From VAZQ01 sp963721005 (GTDB lineage Bacteria > Pseudomonadota > Alphaproteobacteria > Rhizobiales > Xanthobacteraceae), in NCBI GenBank assembly GCA_963721005.1, contig CAVRHR010000005.1:1736001-1800000 (forward strand): a DNA stretch of 64,000 nt, read 5' to 3'. Of this stretch, positions 9,573 through 18,387 are shown piece by piece (position 1 is the first letter of the stretch; each line of letters opens with the position of its first letter). Made by a program: the position numbers and the translations under genes. The notes under the pieces are model-generated. The model was not told the origin of the DNA. It was given only the letters and a program-made list of their open reading frames with translations, and did not search any database.

Positions 9573-10178
9573 CCCAACCGGGGCCTGCTCAAGCGTCCCT
9601 CATAAGGCTCGCCGGAGATACATTGCCGTTCATACGGAGAAGATTGCGCGCCGCTGCGTTCCGCCGCTCAATCAATGCCATAAACTGCATTCTGCGAACT
9701 TGGCGGTCCGCGGCAGTTTCCGCCCATCCTACCTTGAGAAGACAATCCATTTCTTCGTGAATGGCCTCGCACTCCAGTTTTCAATTTTTAAAAATCGGAT
9801 CAGCCGGCTCCGAGCGTGAAGCGGCGTCAGATTTCAGAGAACTCATCTGAAGGCTCCCTCTAAAAAGGCCAGCTCGTCCGTTGTGACAGTGGCCGAAGCG
9901 GGGCTCTTAGTTGTCAGGCGCCCCAGCCCGCTTGACGGCCCCTCCGAAGCACGCAAGGTGGCACTGGTCAGATGCCCGCGTGCGACCTATCCCGGCCGTG
10001 ACGATAGCACCGGACTCAGTAACGGGGTGGCAGATCGCAAAATGCGTCCGGTACGATGATGGGGATAATCACAGGATAAGCGTAGCCCCCTGCAAAAGGA
10101 AGCCCCGCCGAAGAAGGACCCTCAACTGACGAACCATTCGCATTGTCGCGCAGACACTGGTTGCTCAGTAGTCAGTAG
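9573..10178. other. Intergenic, no gene seen
   Basis: Apart from repeat copy 2 at 10000-10074 and a short AGTAGTC triplication near 10170 nothing is recognisable on either strand. Confidence 0.45.
10000..10074 (+). repeat. Imperfect 75-bp repeat, copy 2
   Basis: It matches 13-86 in order and spacing: GACGATAGCACCG, GGTGGCAGATCGC and GTACGATGATGGGGATAATC. The 10-kb distance and same orientation make a tandem duplication of the region unlikely, since nothing between or beside them is repeated. Confidence 0.6.
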
Positions 10179-10364
10179 TCAGTAATCGTCCGGCCGGTCA
10201 GCAACGTCCCGTGCCAACTGGGACCACTGCTTGGCCATCAGCAACCAAAGCAGCCCCTCCAGAGGGTCCATCTCCTGCTCGGCCTTCAACTGGCATTTTT
10301 CGCCCTGCTTGCGGAAACCGTCGGCTCTCGATAGCAGCGCAACCTCACCCAGCTGAGTACGCAT
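10179..10364 (-). CDS. Small conserved hypothetical protein
   Basis: A 61-residue helical protein (ADGFRKQGEKCQLKAEQEMD, LLWLLMAKQWSQLARDVADR) resembles a rhizobial family of tiny cytoplasmic proteins with an FRKQAE..C motif. CGAGGTG sits six bases before the ATG at 10364. It is monocistronic as far as can be seen. Function unknown. Confidence 0.65.
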   Translation of the reverse strand: MRTQLGEVALLSRADGFRKQGEKCQLKAEQEMDPLEGLLWLLMAKQWSQLARDVADRPDDY

Positions 10365-10811
10365 AATACACCTCGGATACTTGTGTGCCTCTACGAGAAT
10401 ATTTCAGTTCCAGGCGCACACTGTGGTAACGCGCAACCGGCCGTGACTTGATTTATTCTCCTCTCATTTGCCGAATGCCCTCCTGTCAAGCTTTAACTCT
10501 GCGGACGCTCCCGCCAAATTCAATCGCCGGCACAACGCGATTGCACCCTGCAGGCTCCTGCAGTCAACGACGTTCTGGCCAAATATGGCCATCGGCGCAT
10601 CGTTCGTAACCAGCTCTTGGATGATTAGCGCATGAACTCATAAACGCGGCCATCGATGGCCTACGAGAGTGCGGTGTTCCCCACAAGACAGACGAACTTC
10701 TGCACCGCGATCCAACTTTGTGCAGCGACACGGCCCCCCTCGTTTCAATCGACCGAGGGGGACCGTGCCGCGTTGCGCCAACGTCGACCCGCTTAACGCG
10801 CTGAACGGTGG
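10365..10811. other. Intergenic, contains a terminator-like hairpin
   Basis: No gene is recognised. The hairpin at 10728-10767 is the only structure of note. Confidence 0.4.
10728..10767 (-). terminator. Possible terminator hairpin after 10812-11072
   Basis: CACGGCCCCCCTCG and CGAGGGGGACCGTG pair almost perfectly around an 11-base loop. It lies 45 bases past the stop of the minus-strand gene at 10812. No T-run follows on the minus strand, so factor-independent termination is uncertain. Confidence 0.4.
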
Positions 10812-11072
10812 TTATTCCTGCGTCGCCCACGGGGCAAAAGCATAGGCGCCGGCGCCGGAGTAAATGGCGATGTTAGCACGGCCGTAGGCGTTCCTGACGT
10901 GGCGGTATTGGGGAAACAAGCTCTGGTGGTAGACCGGGTTGACCCCGACCATGCTTCCGGGCAACACATACCCTCCGGTTTCATTCCCGCCATCACTTTC
11001 GGATGCCTGAGCCAGAGAACCGGCGCCGAGCATGAGAGCCGCCGCAAGAACGAGCTTAATGTTGGTCAACAT
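10812..11072 (-). CDS. Small exported protein
   Basis: The 86-residue product starts with a signal peptide (IKLVLAAALMLGAGSLAQA, cleavage after AQA). The mature part is short, Tyr/Gly/Asn-rich (HQSLFPQYRHVRNAYGRANI, then YAFAPW) with no cysteine. The ATG at 11072 is taken over one six codons earlier because GGAAC spaces well and the signal peptide then starts normally. Role in the periplasm unknown. Confidence 0.7.
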   Translation of the reverse strand: MLTNIKLVLAAALMLGAGSLAQASESDGGNETGGYVLPGSMVGVNPVYHQSLFPQYRHVRNAYGRANIAIYSGAGAYAFAPWATQE

Positions 11073-11620
11073 TTGTTGTTCCTTTCCCACTTACTTTCGC
11101 CCCAAGCGAGTTGGAGGATAGGCGGTGGCCTATAGGCATCAACTTAACTTCCGTTCAGCGAATTGATTCAAGACTGCTCATTGCGTTGCTTGACCATTGA
11201 GGTATCATTTTACGCCAAGCCACTGACAATCAAAGACAGGTGGCTCGCATCCATCCGGTTCCCATGCGTCATTCAATGTCCAAACAAACACGTGCCTGGA
11301 AAGCGATGTAGCCAGAGACCGTGCGATGTAACGATTCGGGGACGCACCGCGTCCCCGGCCGTCCGCTTTACCCTCCATTTGCCCCCTCAGCAGCATAGCG
11401 GTGAACCGCCGCTGGGGGCCAGCTACGGTCATCGAGCGCCCCCTTCCGCACGGATGTGCAAACGATGTAGCCTCCTCACAGGGCTGCGGCGGGACCGTGC
11501 CGAAGTCTCATTATTTCAATGGCGGAACCGCCGCCATATCTACCGAGTCGCTGTCGCCTATGCCGTGGTGGCGTGGGTGTTGTTGCAACTTGTTAAAGCT
11601 GAATTATTGGGAGGAATCAC
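11073..11620. other. Intergenic with dispersed repeat copy D
   Basis: Copy D of the dispersed repeat occupies about 11340-11425 (GTCCGCTTTACCCTCCATTTG on the plus strand, ending GAACCGCCGCTGGGGGCC). No protein is supported. A GGGAGGAATCAC ribosome binding site at the right edge serves the SRPBCC gene. Confidence 0.45.
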
Positions 11621-12178
11621 ATGCGTAATCAGTTTGGGAAGATCGCCATAGGCTGCGTGCTTGCGGTCGCCGGAATGCTCTCGGCTGCCCACCCGCAGGC
11701 ACCAGCGCCGGCCGCGCCAAATGGCTCGGTCGTGGTCGCGTCGCCCACGTACACGTCCATTCCGATGGAAATCACAGTCAACCGTTCGGCGGCGGAGGTG
11801 TGGAAGCGCATCGGGAAGTACTGCGACATCAGCGAATGGCTCAAGATCCCGGCGGGGTGCAAGATCACATCGGGCACGGACGGCGAGTTTGGCGCCGTTC
11901 GCACCGTGGGCGCCGAGGTGCTCGTGGGTCGGACTGAGCTCTCTTACACCTACGCGCAAACTCCGAAGGAAGGGACGCCGTACAACCTTTATCACGGCAC
12001 GCTCGAAGCGCGACCCGTGACGCCGACCACGTCCAAGATCGTCTACACTCTGTTTTTCGACAACTCGATGCTGCAGGACGATGCGGCGCGGGCGGCTGAT
12101 AAGGAAAGACGGCGCACTAGGTTCATGCAGGCGCTGCAGAACATGAAAACGCTGGTCGAGGGCGGCAACTTGAATTGA
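11621..12178 (+). CDS. Exported SRPBCC-fold protein
   Basis: The 185-residue product has a signal peptide (GKIAIGCVLAVAGMLSAAHP) and then a START/polyketide-cyclase-like fold: SIPMEITVNRSAAEVWKRIG is the first strand and helix, GKYCDISEWLKIPAGCKITS the second block, and a long C-terminal helix (FMQALQNMKTLVEGG) closes the cavity. Such proteins bind hydrophobic ligands. A strong GGGAGG precedes the ATG. Stands alone. Confidence 0.8.
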   Translation: MRNQFGKIAIGCVLAVAGMLSAAHPQAPAPAAPNGSVVVASPTYTSIPMEITVNRSAAEVWKRIGKYCDISEWLKIPAGCKITSGTDGEFGAVRTVGAEVLVGRTELSYTYAQTPKEGTPYNLYHGTLEARPVTPTTSKIVYTLFFDNSMLQDDAARAADKERRRTRFMQALQNMKTLVEGGNLN

Positions 12179-12248
12179 GATGGCGGTGCGACCGAGTACC
12201 TCGATGGAAGTCTCAGTCTCCCGCCGGTGCGGCGTGTGCGCCCCATCT

Positions 12249-12305
12249 CACTTGATAGCTTTCGTCACAAACCTAGCAAGTCAGGCGGAGGCTCGGCGAT
12301 TTGCC
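12249..12305 (+). repeat. Two-copy repeat, copy 1
   Basis: CACTTGATAGCTTTC and then AAACCTAGCAAGTCAG match 21575-21630 with a short variable segment between. Found twice in the window, same orientation, both in gene-free sequence. Confidence 0.55.
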
Positions 12306-12401
12306 GTAACCCCTCCAACACCGGCACCTGGCGAGGCCGGGCATCGAGCAGCTGTCCGGCTTATCGACTCAGGTGCGCGGTTCCGGCCTCGTCCGGCGAC
12401 C

Positions 12402-12500
12402 GTCCCCCCAGGTTGGATAATGATGCTCATCGGTTTTGCTGTTCTGGGTTTTGCCGTCCACCAAGCAAGGAAACCGGCACGCTTTGCCGCAGCCGCCTGA
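12402..12500 (+). pseudogene. Vestige of a PEP-CTERM sorting tail
   Basis: The last 32 codons before the TGA at 12498 read VPPGWIMMLIGFAVLGFAVH then QARKPARFAAAA. This follows the pattern of a PEP-CTERM signal (VPEPSTWAMM, hydrophobic helix, basic tail), with Pro-Glu-Pro reduced to Pro-Pro. The preceding sequence has no recognisable protein, so only the tail seems to remain. Confidence 0.45.
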
Positions 12501-13028
12501 TCAAAACATACGATCGGATACCGGAGAAAGGCCGCCTCAGTTAGCGGCCTCGTCCCTTTGCCAGACATCCGCAGGACTCAACACGAGTTGCGGGAGACGT
12601 TGGCGCGGCGAAGGGTTAGTGCAGGGTCTGACACGATCCGCCCGTGGACCCATCTCCCCCAGAGTTAGTACTCACGTCGCCTGAACGAACTCCGACAGCT
12701 TCCAGGACCGCAATCGACATCCCCGGCAAATATGCGGCCTGCCGTCGCACTTCCCCAGTCTGGCCGCCCGAGAACGTACACCCCGTCACGCCCGAGATAG
12801 GTAAGGCATCGGTTATATGGGAGCAGAAACAATCTGTTATTGACGCTTGTGAACCTGACATCGCCAAAATGGGTATAGCACGCCCAAGGTTCGGCATGAA
12901 CCTCAGTGACCGCGATCTGAACGAACAATGCCTAAAGGAGCGTCTTTAGCCTCAGCATTTCCGTTTCCTATTTTTCCTAATGTAATGGTAGCTTAGTGGC
13001 AAAAGAATCCTGACCGGCGCGCAGTGGC
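12501..13028. other. Intergenic, no supported gene
   Basis: Two opposed open frames (12644-12949 and 12665-12928) overlap each other and neither has a family or ribosome binding site. A short GGCCGC/GCGGCC hairpin lies near 12528-12549. Confidence 0.4.
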
Positions 13029-13211
13029 TTACTCGGTGAGCAGCCGCAGACCTAGACGCTCCGCTTCCATCGCTTCAAAACGATGAACCGGAAGAGGGTC
13101 AGGGAACCCAGCCAAGCAATACACCAACCCGGCGTAGGCATGATCGATTGATTCCCCGGTGGCACTAACGGGGTCCGGACTTCTCGGGAATTTAAGGAGT
13201 TCTGCGCTCAT
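13029..13211 (-). CDS. Small hypothetical protein
   Basis: From the ATG at 13211 a 60-residue soluble protein follows (SAELLKFPRSPDPVSATGES, AMEAERLGLRLLTE). The composition is protein-like but no family is recognised and the ribosome binding site is weak, so this call is tentative. Confidence 0.4.
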   Translation of the reverse strand: MSAELLKFPRSPDPVSATGESIDHAYAGLVYCLAGFPDPLPVHRFEAMEAERLGLRLLTE

Positions 13212-13476
13212 GCCCAATCCAAACGCGAGCCGGATTGGTTTGTTTCCGCCGTGCACGAATAAATTTGAGCGCAGGGATGGTGCGAGTCATCTACCGGACA
13301 GACAGCCGATCCGGAGCGTGATTGAATTTCGCCGGCTGGGGGTGCCTCAACACTCGGGTACCTCTAATGGTTGCCGAGAGCGGACACGTTACCGCGTTGA
13401 CTCCGCCAGCGGATCGGGGCGCTCCAGTATTTCAGCCTAAAGCGCCGGCCGGTCGCGCCACTCACTCGGATCACCC

Positions 13477-13743
13477 CTACCTAAAGTCCTCCGGCACCTC
13501 GCCGAAGGTTTTCAAGATTACTGCGTCCGCGAATTCGCCGAGGTTCGGATCGCCGTTCCGGGAGAAAGCCACGGCTCCCGCATTTCCTTCATGCCGGGCG
13601 ATAGCTTCCGCGCGCCTGATGGCGGCAGGTACGGAAGGGCATTCGATGGCCTGCCCCGGAGCCAGACCTCCCGATCGCAGGTAACGGGTATTCGCTGTGC
13701 TCACCGAACCAATCGCGCCGTCTACGCATAATTCATTAACCAC
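13477..13743 (-). CDS. Conserved small hypothetical protein
   Basis: An 88-residue product with the blocks GGLAPGQAIECPSVPAAIRR, AEAIARHEGNAGAVAFSRNG, DPNLGEFADAVIL and a GEVPEDF end. I recognise the layout as a common rhizobial family of unknown function in which a helix with R..AEA is followed by a strand ending in GDP. It is divergent from ctrA and its start lies over the TTAACCA motif at 13736-13742. Confidence 0.7.
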   Translation of the reverse strand: MVNELCVDGAIGSVSTANTRYLRSGGLAPGQAIECPSVPAAIRRAEAIARHEGNAGAVAFSRNGDPNLGEFADAVILKTFGEVPEDFR

Positions 13744-13811
13744 GCGAGGTTAGTATTCCGTTTACTTGTTCTTCTTCACAGCCACCTGGTGGCGTGAGCG
13801 GGCGGACCGGT

Positions 13812-14513
13812 ATGCGAGTATTGCTGATCGAAGATGATAGCGCTGCCGCTCGATCAATCGAGCTGATGCTTAAATCCGAGACGTTCAATGTTTACACGAC
13901 GGATTTGGGCGAAGAAGGTATCGATCTCGGCAAGCTGTATGATTACGACATCATCCTCCTGGATCTGAACCTGCCTGACATGTCGGGTTTCGAGGTTGTC
14001 CGCACTTTGCGTGTCACCAAAGTGAGGACCCCGATCTTGATTCTTTCCGGTCTCGCTGGAATTGAGGACAAATGTAAAGGTCTCGGGTTTGGTGCCGATG
14101 ACTACATGACCAAGCCCTTTCACAAGGACGAATTGATCGCCCGCATCCAAGCGATTGTGCGCCGATCTCAGGGGCATGCTCAGTCCGTGATTCAGATCGG
14201 CGACCTTGTCCTCAACCTCGACAGCAAGACGGTCGAGGTCAATGGCGCGCGCTTGCACTTGACGGTCAAAGAATACCAGATGCTGGAGCTCCTATGTCTG
14301 CACAAGGATAGGCCAATCACGAAGGAAATGTTCCTCAACCGCATCTATGGCGGTATGGACGAGCCGGAGGCAAAGATCATCGACGTGTTTATCTGCAAGC
14401 TGCGCAAGAAGCTCGCCAATGCATGGATGGGCCAGAACCATATTGAGACGATCTGGGGCCGCGGCTACGTACTGCGCGAGCCCACCGAAAATGTGGCCAA
14501 AATCTCAGCCTAA
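13812..14513 (+). CDS. ctrA: CtrA-type response regulator (paralogue)
   Basis: A 233-residue OmpR/PhoB-family regulator with the expected CtrA start MRVLLIEDDSAAARSIELML. The acidic pocket and phosphorylation site are in LIEDD and IILLDLNLPDMSG (Asp about 51), the conserved Lys in DDYMTKPFHKDEL, and a winged-helix output domain closes with IIDVFICKLRKKL and GRGYVLREP. CtrA binds TTAA-N7-TTAA sites and controls the alphaproteobacterial cell cycle. Several substitutions in normally invariant stretches (IEDKCKGLG, NAWMGQNHIE) suggest a diverged second copy rather than the essential one. The ATG at 13812 matches the family start. A perfect CtrA box lies before the sigma gene at 61108. Confidence 0.8.
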   Translation: MRVLLIEDDSAAARSIELMLKSETFNVYTTDLGEEGIDLGKLYDYDIILLDLNLPDMSGFEVVRTLRVTKVRTPILILSGLAGIEDKCKGLGFGADDYMTKPFHKDELIARIQAIVRRSQGHAQSVIQIGDLVLNLDSKTVEVNGARLHLTVKEYQMLELLCLHKDRPITKEMFLNRIYGGMDEPEAKIIDVFICKLRKKLANAWMGQNHIETIWGRGYVLREPTENVAKISA

Positions 14514-14784
14514 CGGTCTCAGATCGGCCTTGCTGAGCAACCCAACGGGATAGGCCCAAAGGGGGTATCGGATCGAGCCTCGTGCCGCCGAGTTTGCAAC
14601 TTTTCCAAGTTGCGCGGGGTTGGGGTGGCCCCACCGGGGAGGGGCTATATGAATGACGACGGCCAAAGAATTGCGATGCACCGGACTTGGCCAGCGCGGG
14701 TGGTGGCGACAATCCCGGTCGCCTGGCCTGCACCCGGTTCCGAAGACGCCGAGTTAGGTGTTTTAATGGAACCGGAGGTGGGTC

Positions 14785-15075
14785 ATGGAGAGGCGGAAGT
14801 TTACACGCGAGTTCAAGCTTGAGGCTGTGCGGCTGATTAAGGAGCGGGGCGTCTCGTATGCGCAGGCCTCGCACGATCTCAGTGTGCATCAGTCGCAGTT
14901 GCGCGGTTGGGTGAAGGCGCTTGCGGATGATCCGCAACAAGCATTTCCTGGGCAGGGTCAGATGAAGCCCGAGCAGCTGGAGATCGCGCAGCTCAAGCGC
15001 GAGGTGAACAAGCTGAAGGCAGAGCGAGACATCCTAAAAAAAGCCGCGGCCTACTTCGCGAAGGAATCGACATGA
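14785..15075 (+). CDS. IS3-family OrfA (HTH)
   Basis: A 96-residue protein with an N-terminal helix-turn-helix (MERRKFTREFKLEAVRLIKE, VSYAQASHDLSVHQSQLRGW) and a leucine-zipper-like C-terminal helix (LKREVNKLKAERDILKKAAA). OrfA binds the element ends and, by -1 frameshift at the A7 run at 15036-15042, is fused to OrfB to make the transposase. Confidence 0.92.
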   Translation: MERRKFTREFKLEAVRLIKERGVSYAQASHDLSVHQSQLRGWVKALADDPQQAFPGQGQMKPEQLEIAQLKREVNKLKAERDILKKAAAYFAKEST

Positions 15076-15938
15076 AATTCGGTTTCATTGCGAAGCACCG
15101 GGGGATCTGGCCGGCGGACTGGTTGTGCGGGGCGCTCGGTGTCTCGCGAGGCGGCTTCTATGCCTGGCTGACACGACCACGCAGCCAACGTAGTCGTAGT
15201 GATGAAGAGCTCGGCGCAAAGGTCCGCGCCAGCTTCCTTGCCAGCGATCGGACCTATGGAGCCAGGCGGGTTTGGAAAGACCTTCTTGCAGACGGAGTGT
15301 CGTGCGGGCTGCACCGGATTGAGCGTTTGATGCGGTTGCAGGCCCTCAAGTCGCGCCCGCGACGGCGTCGACTGCCGCCCGATCTGGGTGAGCGGCAGGT
15401 CGCCGCCGTCGCTCCGAACCTCCTCGAGCAAACCTTCGAAGCCTCCGCTCCCAACCGCAAATGGATTGCTGACTTTACGTATATCTGGACGGCGGAAGGG
15501 TGGCTCTATGTGGCGGCGGTCATCGATCTCTTCTCTCGACGTGTGGTGGGCTGGTCGATGAGCGCGGGGATGACGGCCGAACTGGTCACCAACGCACTGC
15601 TGATGGCAATCTGGCGGCGTGGTAAGCCGGATGCGCTGCTGCATCACTCGGATCGCGGCAGTCAGTACACCAGCGAGCAGTTCCAGCGCCTCATGGCTGA
15701 CCACGGCGTCGTCTGCTCGATGAGCCGGTCGGGGAATGTCTGGGACAACGCTGCGATGGAGAGCTTCTTCTCGTCCCTCAAAACCGAGCGGACCGCACGC
15801 AAGACCTATCGGACGAGGGATGAAGCCAAGGCCGACGTGTTCGATTACATCGAGCGCTTCTACAATGCTAAACGTCGGCACTCGACAATCGGCTATCTAA
15901 GCCCCATGGAGTTCGAGATGCGGGCCGGATTAGCTTAA
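15072..15938 (+). CDS. IS3-family OrfB transposase
   Basis: The 288-residue protein has the HTH_21 region and an rve integrase core. Catalytic D,D(35)E residues are visible in WIADFTYIW, LLHHSDRGSQYTS and DNAAMESFFSSLK. The C-terminal YNAKRRHSTIGYLSPMEFE is the family signature. It overlaps orfA by four bases. The gene appears intact. Confidence 0.93.
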   Translation: MKFGFIAKHRGIWPADWLCGALGVSRGGFYAWLTRPRSQRSRSDEELGAKVRASFLASDRTYGARRVWKDLLADGVSCGLHRIERLMRLQALKSRPRRRRLPPDLGERQVAAVAPNLLEQTFEASAPNRKWIADFTYIWTAEGWLYVAAVIDLFSRRVVGWSMSAGMTAELVTNALLMAIWRRGKPDALLHHSDRGSQYTSEQFQRLMADHGVVCSMSRSGNVWDNAAMESFFSSLKTERTARKTYRTRDEAKADVFDYIERFYNAKRRHSTIGYLSPMEFEMRAGLA

Positions 15939-16226
15939 CTGCTTGTCTACAAAACCGGGTGCAGGCCAGCCCTCCTTTTCCTCCTCTTCGGCTGCGCTGG
16001 TAGTCCAAGGTTGCCGCTATCTCCTCAGAACGTAGTTTCGGGGCGCGAGCAATGCACGGCCGCGCAGAACGGCGGGACCGATTGCAACGCCGCAGCTAGT
16101 GCCGTTTGTCACTCCAAAGGTTTCCAGGCGGGCACCAGTGTCGATACCCAAACGGAGTATTGCCTCGATAGGTCGCGAGGGGGAGTTGCGAATTGCACCT
16201 TTGTGACCCGCGCCGCCTGTCATTGA

Positions 16227-16668
16227 GGGGTAGCCCCGCGGGGGGGGCAGTGCGGTGGCCCGTCTTGGCGAGTAGTTAGTGCGTCAATTGCCGCAGACTT
16301 GGTACGCAAAACCGGACGACTTGGCTATCTGAGTCCGACTCAACTTGACCGTGTTTAGGGAGGATTACAAATTCTGGTTGTGCGCATTGCGGGGCTGTAG
16401 TAAGATGACGTGCTTGATCGGGCTCGCGGTCGGAATTTTGTCGACTGACTTGTCTGCGCGATCGACAATGAGCACGTGTCGCACGGCAACCCGACCGGCT
16501 GCCTGCACGATCTGCAGTCGGGGATCGACACGACCTTCGCGACGCCGCCCGGCCGAGGCCGGCTCGCTTGCATGACGGCAGAGCCATCAATGGCAGGTGG
16601 GGAGCCTACTCCGAGAATCTTCGCCTGCATCTGCTCGATGACGGCGATCCGGCTACCGGTCGGATCAT
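16227..16668. other. Intergenic, no supported gene
   Basis: Open frames in this stretch (for example 16276-16590 minus and 16345-16575 plus) overlap one another and carry no recognisable family. A run of G close to 16236-16246 follows the interrupted lipoprotein gene. Confidence 0.4.
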
Positions 16669-18327
16669 TCACTGGGCGTAGTTCGGCGCTTCATAAACCA
16701 TTGATTGAACGTTAGCGCCGACGCGCGCCGGGCGAGCTGACCTGTTAAGACTGGATCCAGATGCCATCTCTTGTCCTTGCTTGCGCCCCGGTTCGGACTC
16801 GATAATACCGCGTTCGCTTTTAATTGCCGCGATGGTGCGGCTGTCGAGACTATAGACGTCACGCCGAATTTGCAGTTTCCCGGCGTCGACATAGGCTGTT
16901 TGATAGGTAAGGTGAACCCATATCTGCGTCGGCTGCAATTGAATGTCCTGCTCAACCGCGCCGAACATGTTCTTGATCTTCTCCGCCGTCCAGCGCTCGT
17001 GCGGGCGCGCAATATTGAGGAGAACCTCGGCGTATTTGGCCGGGTCCTGTACGCGCATGCATCCATGGCTGAAGGCGCGAACCTCATCTCCAAACAAATT
17101 CTTGTCCGGCGTGTCGTGCTGATAGACCGAGAAGCGATTAGGAAAATTGAACCGAACCCGCCCAAGTGCATTCCCTTCGCCCGGCGGCTGGGTGATCTGC
17201 ACCTCGCCACCGTTGTAGCTCACGCGCAAGCCCATACGGTCGAGCACGGTCGGATCCTGGGCGAGTGCTGGTAGATATTCGTTGTGCACGATCGACGCCG
17301 GCACGTGCCACGTCGGATTGACGGCGATGGATTTTATCGTCTCGCTCAACAGCGGAGTCGGCATGCTGGGCTTGCCAATAACAATGCGCGTGCTCCATAT
17401 CTGGGTACCGCCGCTCACCACCTTAAGCGTGAAATCTGGCTGATTGACCAGCACATAGGAGGTACCGAGGTCGCGCGGATACCAGCGCCAGCGCTCCATA
17501 TTTGCGATGACAGTGTCGATCTGCCTGGAAATTTCGGTTTTCGCACCGCCCGACCGGCCGCGCAACTCCGCGAGCATCGCCTTGAGCTTGCGATACGGCT
17601 CCTGTTGAGGGCTGAAGACGTCAAGTGCCTGCCCCGCATCTGCCGCATCCGCGATCCTGCTCAGGATAACCGTAGGCTCGGGGAGCGCCTGCGGCAGCTC
17701 AATATTGTGGCTTACGCGGGTGTAAGAAAACCGGCCGGCCTGCAGGTGTCGTGCATAGATGAGCACCGTGTGTGTGAGCTTGAGTTCGGCCTCTGCCAGA
17801 GCATCCGGCCCAAGGCCGGCAAAATTCGGCGGCTTGTAATCTCCCGGTTCAAGGCCGTCGGTATCGGCGCGCTTCATACGGGCGATAGCCGATGTGGCAC
17901 GCGCATTCTCAACGCCCTTGTCAAGCCAAAGAGGTGTAAGATTGCGATTCTGGTAGAACGCTAGGGCCGCCGCGCCATCTTTCTTGCTTGGAAAGAATTT
18001 GTCCAGCTTCGTGGCCAGGAGGTCGCGAATCTTCTCCGCAATGGCGCGGTCGGTGGGATCGAGCGATCCTAGAGGGTCGGGCACGGCGGCCTTATCCGTT
18101 GTGGCCGCCGGATCAGCGAGAATGTCTTTAGACAGCTCGTTCGCAGGGACTGCGATCACGCCGGAAGAGGTTTGTGTTGATGCCTGTTCGGCAGGCGTAA
18201 CTGCCATCGGCGCGGCGGCGAGTTTAGTAGGGTCCTTCGCCATGCTGCTAAGCGGGATGGCAAGTATCAAGGCCAGGGCCGAACTCGCTAGGATGAGGTC
18301 ATAACGTGGACCGAGCATAATACACAT
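16669..18327 (-). CDS. L,D-transpeptidase (YcbB/LdtD-like)
   Basis: A 552-residue exported enzyme. An N-terminal signal segment (YDLILASSALALILAIPLSS) is followed by a linker rich in Ala/Thr, a helical scaffold domain (about 90-270) and the YkuD catalytic domain, whose active site is HGCMRV in FSHGCMRVQDPAKYAEVLL with the upstream FSVYQHDTPDKNLF. It should form 3-3 peptidoglycan cross-links in the periplasm. The start at 18327 has a second ATG at 18318. The second IS3 element ends only about 40 bases upstream and may have replaced the native promoter. Confidence 0.88.
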   Translation of the reverse strand: MCIMLGPRYDLILASSALALILAIPLSSMAKDPTKLAAAPMAVTPAEQASTQTSSGVIAVPANELSKDILADPAATTDKAAVPDPLGSLDPTDRAIAEKIRDLLATKLDKFFPSKKDGAAALAFYQNRNLTPLWLDKGVENARATSAIARMKRADTDGLEPGDYKPPNFAGLGPDALAEAELKLTHTVLIYARHLQAGRFSYTRVSHNIELPQALPEPTVILSRIADAADAGQALDVFSPQQEPYRKLKAMLAELRGRSGGAKTEISRQIDTVIANMERWRWYPRDLGTSYVLVNQPDFTLKVVSGGTQIWSTRIVIGKPSMPTPLLSETIKSIAVNPTWHVPASIVHNEYLPALAQDPTVLDRMGLRVSYNGGEVQITQPPGEGNALGRVRFNFPNRFSVYQHDTPDKNLFGDEVRAFSHGCMRVQDPAKYAEVLLNIARPHERWTAEKIKNMFGAVEQDIQLQPTQIWVHLTYQTAYVDAGKLQIRRDVYSLDSRTIAAIKSERGIIESEPGRKQGQEMASGSSLNRSARPARVGANVQSMVYEAPNYAQ

Positions 18328-18387
18328 GAGGTGGCCCCGGTTGTCTGAACAGTTTTTCCGCGTCGATAAGTGGAGCGTCTGCCGAGG

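Larger units (their letters stand above)
14724..15968 (+). mobile_element. Complete IS3-family insertion sequence
   Basis: The 1245-bp element is bounded by perfect 16-bp inverted repeats: TGGCCTGCACCCGGTT at 14724-14739 and its complement at 15953-15968. It is flanked by GCC on both sides (14721-14723 and 15969-15971), a 3-bp target duplication usual for IS3. It holds orfA and orfB overlapping by ATGA, with an A7G slippery run at 15036-15043 for -1 frameshifting to OrfAB. Everything seen is consistent with an active, recently inserted copy. Confidence 0.92.
14649..16226 (+). pseudogene. Lipoprotein gene split by an IS3-family insertion
   Basis: Joining 14649-14723 to 15972-16226, that is, removing the IS and one copy of a 3-bp GCC duplication, restores one reading frame. 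It starts MNDDGQRIAMHRTWPARVVA and runs through IPVALLFLLFGCAGS, a lipoprotein signal with lipobox LFGC, into a cysteine-rich mature part (EQCTAAQNGGTDCNAAAS, AVCHSKGFQAG, VTRAACH). GGGGAGGGG five bases before the ATG at 14649 supports the start. The ancestral lipoprotein would be about 110 residues. The 3' fragment has no start of its own. Confidence 0.8.

Noticed and set aside
10165..10195. Triplicated AGTAGTC run
   Set aside because: Only three short units; too short for a repeat array or CRISPR.
12644..12949. Opposed open frames of 101 and 87 residues
   Set aside because: They overlap each other, and neither has a family, start signal or neighbour that supports it.
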